Origin: Cryomorphaceae bacterium
GTDB lineage: Bacteria; Bacteroidota; Bacteroidia; Flavobacteriales; Schleiferiaceae
Length of the DNA stretch: 5,573 nucleotides
Direction: 5' to 3'
Assembly: GCA_013911625.1 (NCBI GenBank)
Contig: JACESW010000090.1
Location: 1-5,573, forward strand
Within the stretch, counting starts at the first letter, position 1; each line of letters begins with the position of its first letter. Positions 5,406 to 5,573 of the stretch are shown here, one piece after another. Under the pieces are notes generated by a model. That model had not been told where the DNA came from. It worked only from the letters and a program-made list of their open reading frames with translations, and ran no database searches. A program made the translations under genes and the position numbers.

Positions 5406-5435
5406 CAAATTACGTATTTTCATCGAAAATTCCAA
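5406..5435 (-). promoter_or_regulatory. Candidate promoter for the hypothetical gene at 5099-5386
   Basis: On the minus strand TTG (5435-5433) and TAATTTG (5412-5406) are separated by 20 bases, close to the Bacteroidota TTG ... TAnnTTTG spacing. The -7 box is one T short of consensus. It ends 19 bases before the ATG. No comparable box is evident on the plus strand for miaA in the 58-bp divergent gap. Confidence 0.35.
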
Positions 5436-5444
5436 CACACCTTT

Positions 5445-5573
5445 ATGTCTAAAATCTACCTCATCAACATATGTGGACCTACTGCGGTAGGGAAAACAGG
5501 GGTAGCCTTGTATTGGGCAGAGAAGTTGGGTTGTCCAATTCTCTCTACCGATAGCCGCCAGTGTTATAAGGAA
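5445..5573 (+). CDS. miaA: tRNA dimethylallyltransferase, N-terminal 43 residues (partial)
   Basis: The gene runs off the right edge in frame after 43 codons. MiaA transfers a dimethylallyl group from dimethylallyl diphosphate to N6 of A37 in tRNAs that read codons starting with U, which stabilises codon-anticodon pairing. The visible part contains the P-loop GPTAVGKT (residues 11-18) after the strand IYLINIC. It also has the family signature ILSTDSRQCYKE (32-43), in which Asp36 and the SRQ segment contact tRNA and substrate. These two motifs in this order and spacing are specific enough for a firm call. The usual form of the signature is SADSRQ-x-Y; Thr35 replaces Ala and Cys40 the usual Val/Phe, a mild variation. 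It is divergent from the small hypothetical gene, with 58 bp between the two starts and no visible Shine-Dalgarno site. Confidence 0.96.
   Translation, partial: MSKIYLINICGPTAVGKTGVALYWAEKLGCPILSTDSRQCYKE

Noticed and set aside
5270..5452. Plus-strand open frame of 60 codons ahead of miaA
   Set aside because: It lies opposite the hypothetical gene and overlaps the miaA start; no motif, and the minus-strand frame explains the region better.

Overview
The window looks like chromosomal DNA from a member of the Bacteroidota, most likely a Flavobacteriales (Cryomorphaceae/Schleiferiaceae-like) bacterium. The evidence is the flavobacterial flavour of DapD, RuvX and the CCA enzyme, the absence of clear Shine-Dalgarno sequences, and matches to the Bacteroidota -7 promoter consensus TAnnTTTG directly in front of three gene starts. 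The placement rests on remembered family sequences, not on a search. The region is compact housekeeping DNA. There is no mobile element, CRISPR array, tRNA or rRNA gene, and no gene-free stretch longer than about 60 bases.

Layout. Positions 1-1175 hold a minus-strand operon read right to left: ruvX (Holliday junction resolvase-like/YqgF), def (peptide deformylase), then the N-terminal part of a lipoprotein that runs off the left edge and overlaps def by an ATGA junction. A 53-62 bp divergent promoter region follows; it carries two TAnnTTTG boxes in mirror orientation joined by a perfect 8-bp inverted repeat. Positions 1229/1238-5102 hold a tightly packed plus-strand operon of five genes: dapD (lysine/diaminopimelate synthesis), a WaaE-like family 2 glycosyltransferase, a small two-helix membrane protein of unknown function, cca (tRNA CCA-adding enzyme) and a pRiA4b ORF-3-like protein with an acidic tail. 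Each junction is an overlap or a 1-bp gap. A short conserved-looking hypothetical gene lies convergently on the minus strand (5099-5386) and shares a TTAA stop palindrome with the operon's last gene. It is divergent from miaA (tRNA dimethylallyltransferase), whose first 43 codons close the window.

How they work together. DapD supplies diaminopimelate precursors for peptidoglycan and lysine. The glycosyltransferase and perhaps the small membrane protein suggest envelope polysaccharide work. Cca and MiaA both mature tRNAs, while Def acts on nascent proteins and RuvX on nucleic acids. This is a growth-linked gene neighbourhood, not a recognisable defence or mobile system. I see no strong case for an exciting new system. 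The least explained parts are the small membrane protein, the acidic-tailed pRiA4b ORF-3-like protein beside two tRNA genes, the hypothetical gene between it and miaA, and the mirror-symmetric divergent promoter.
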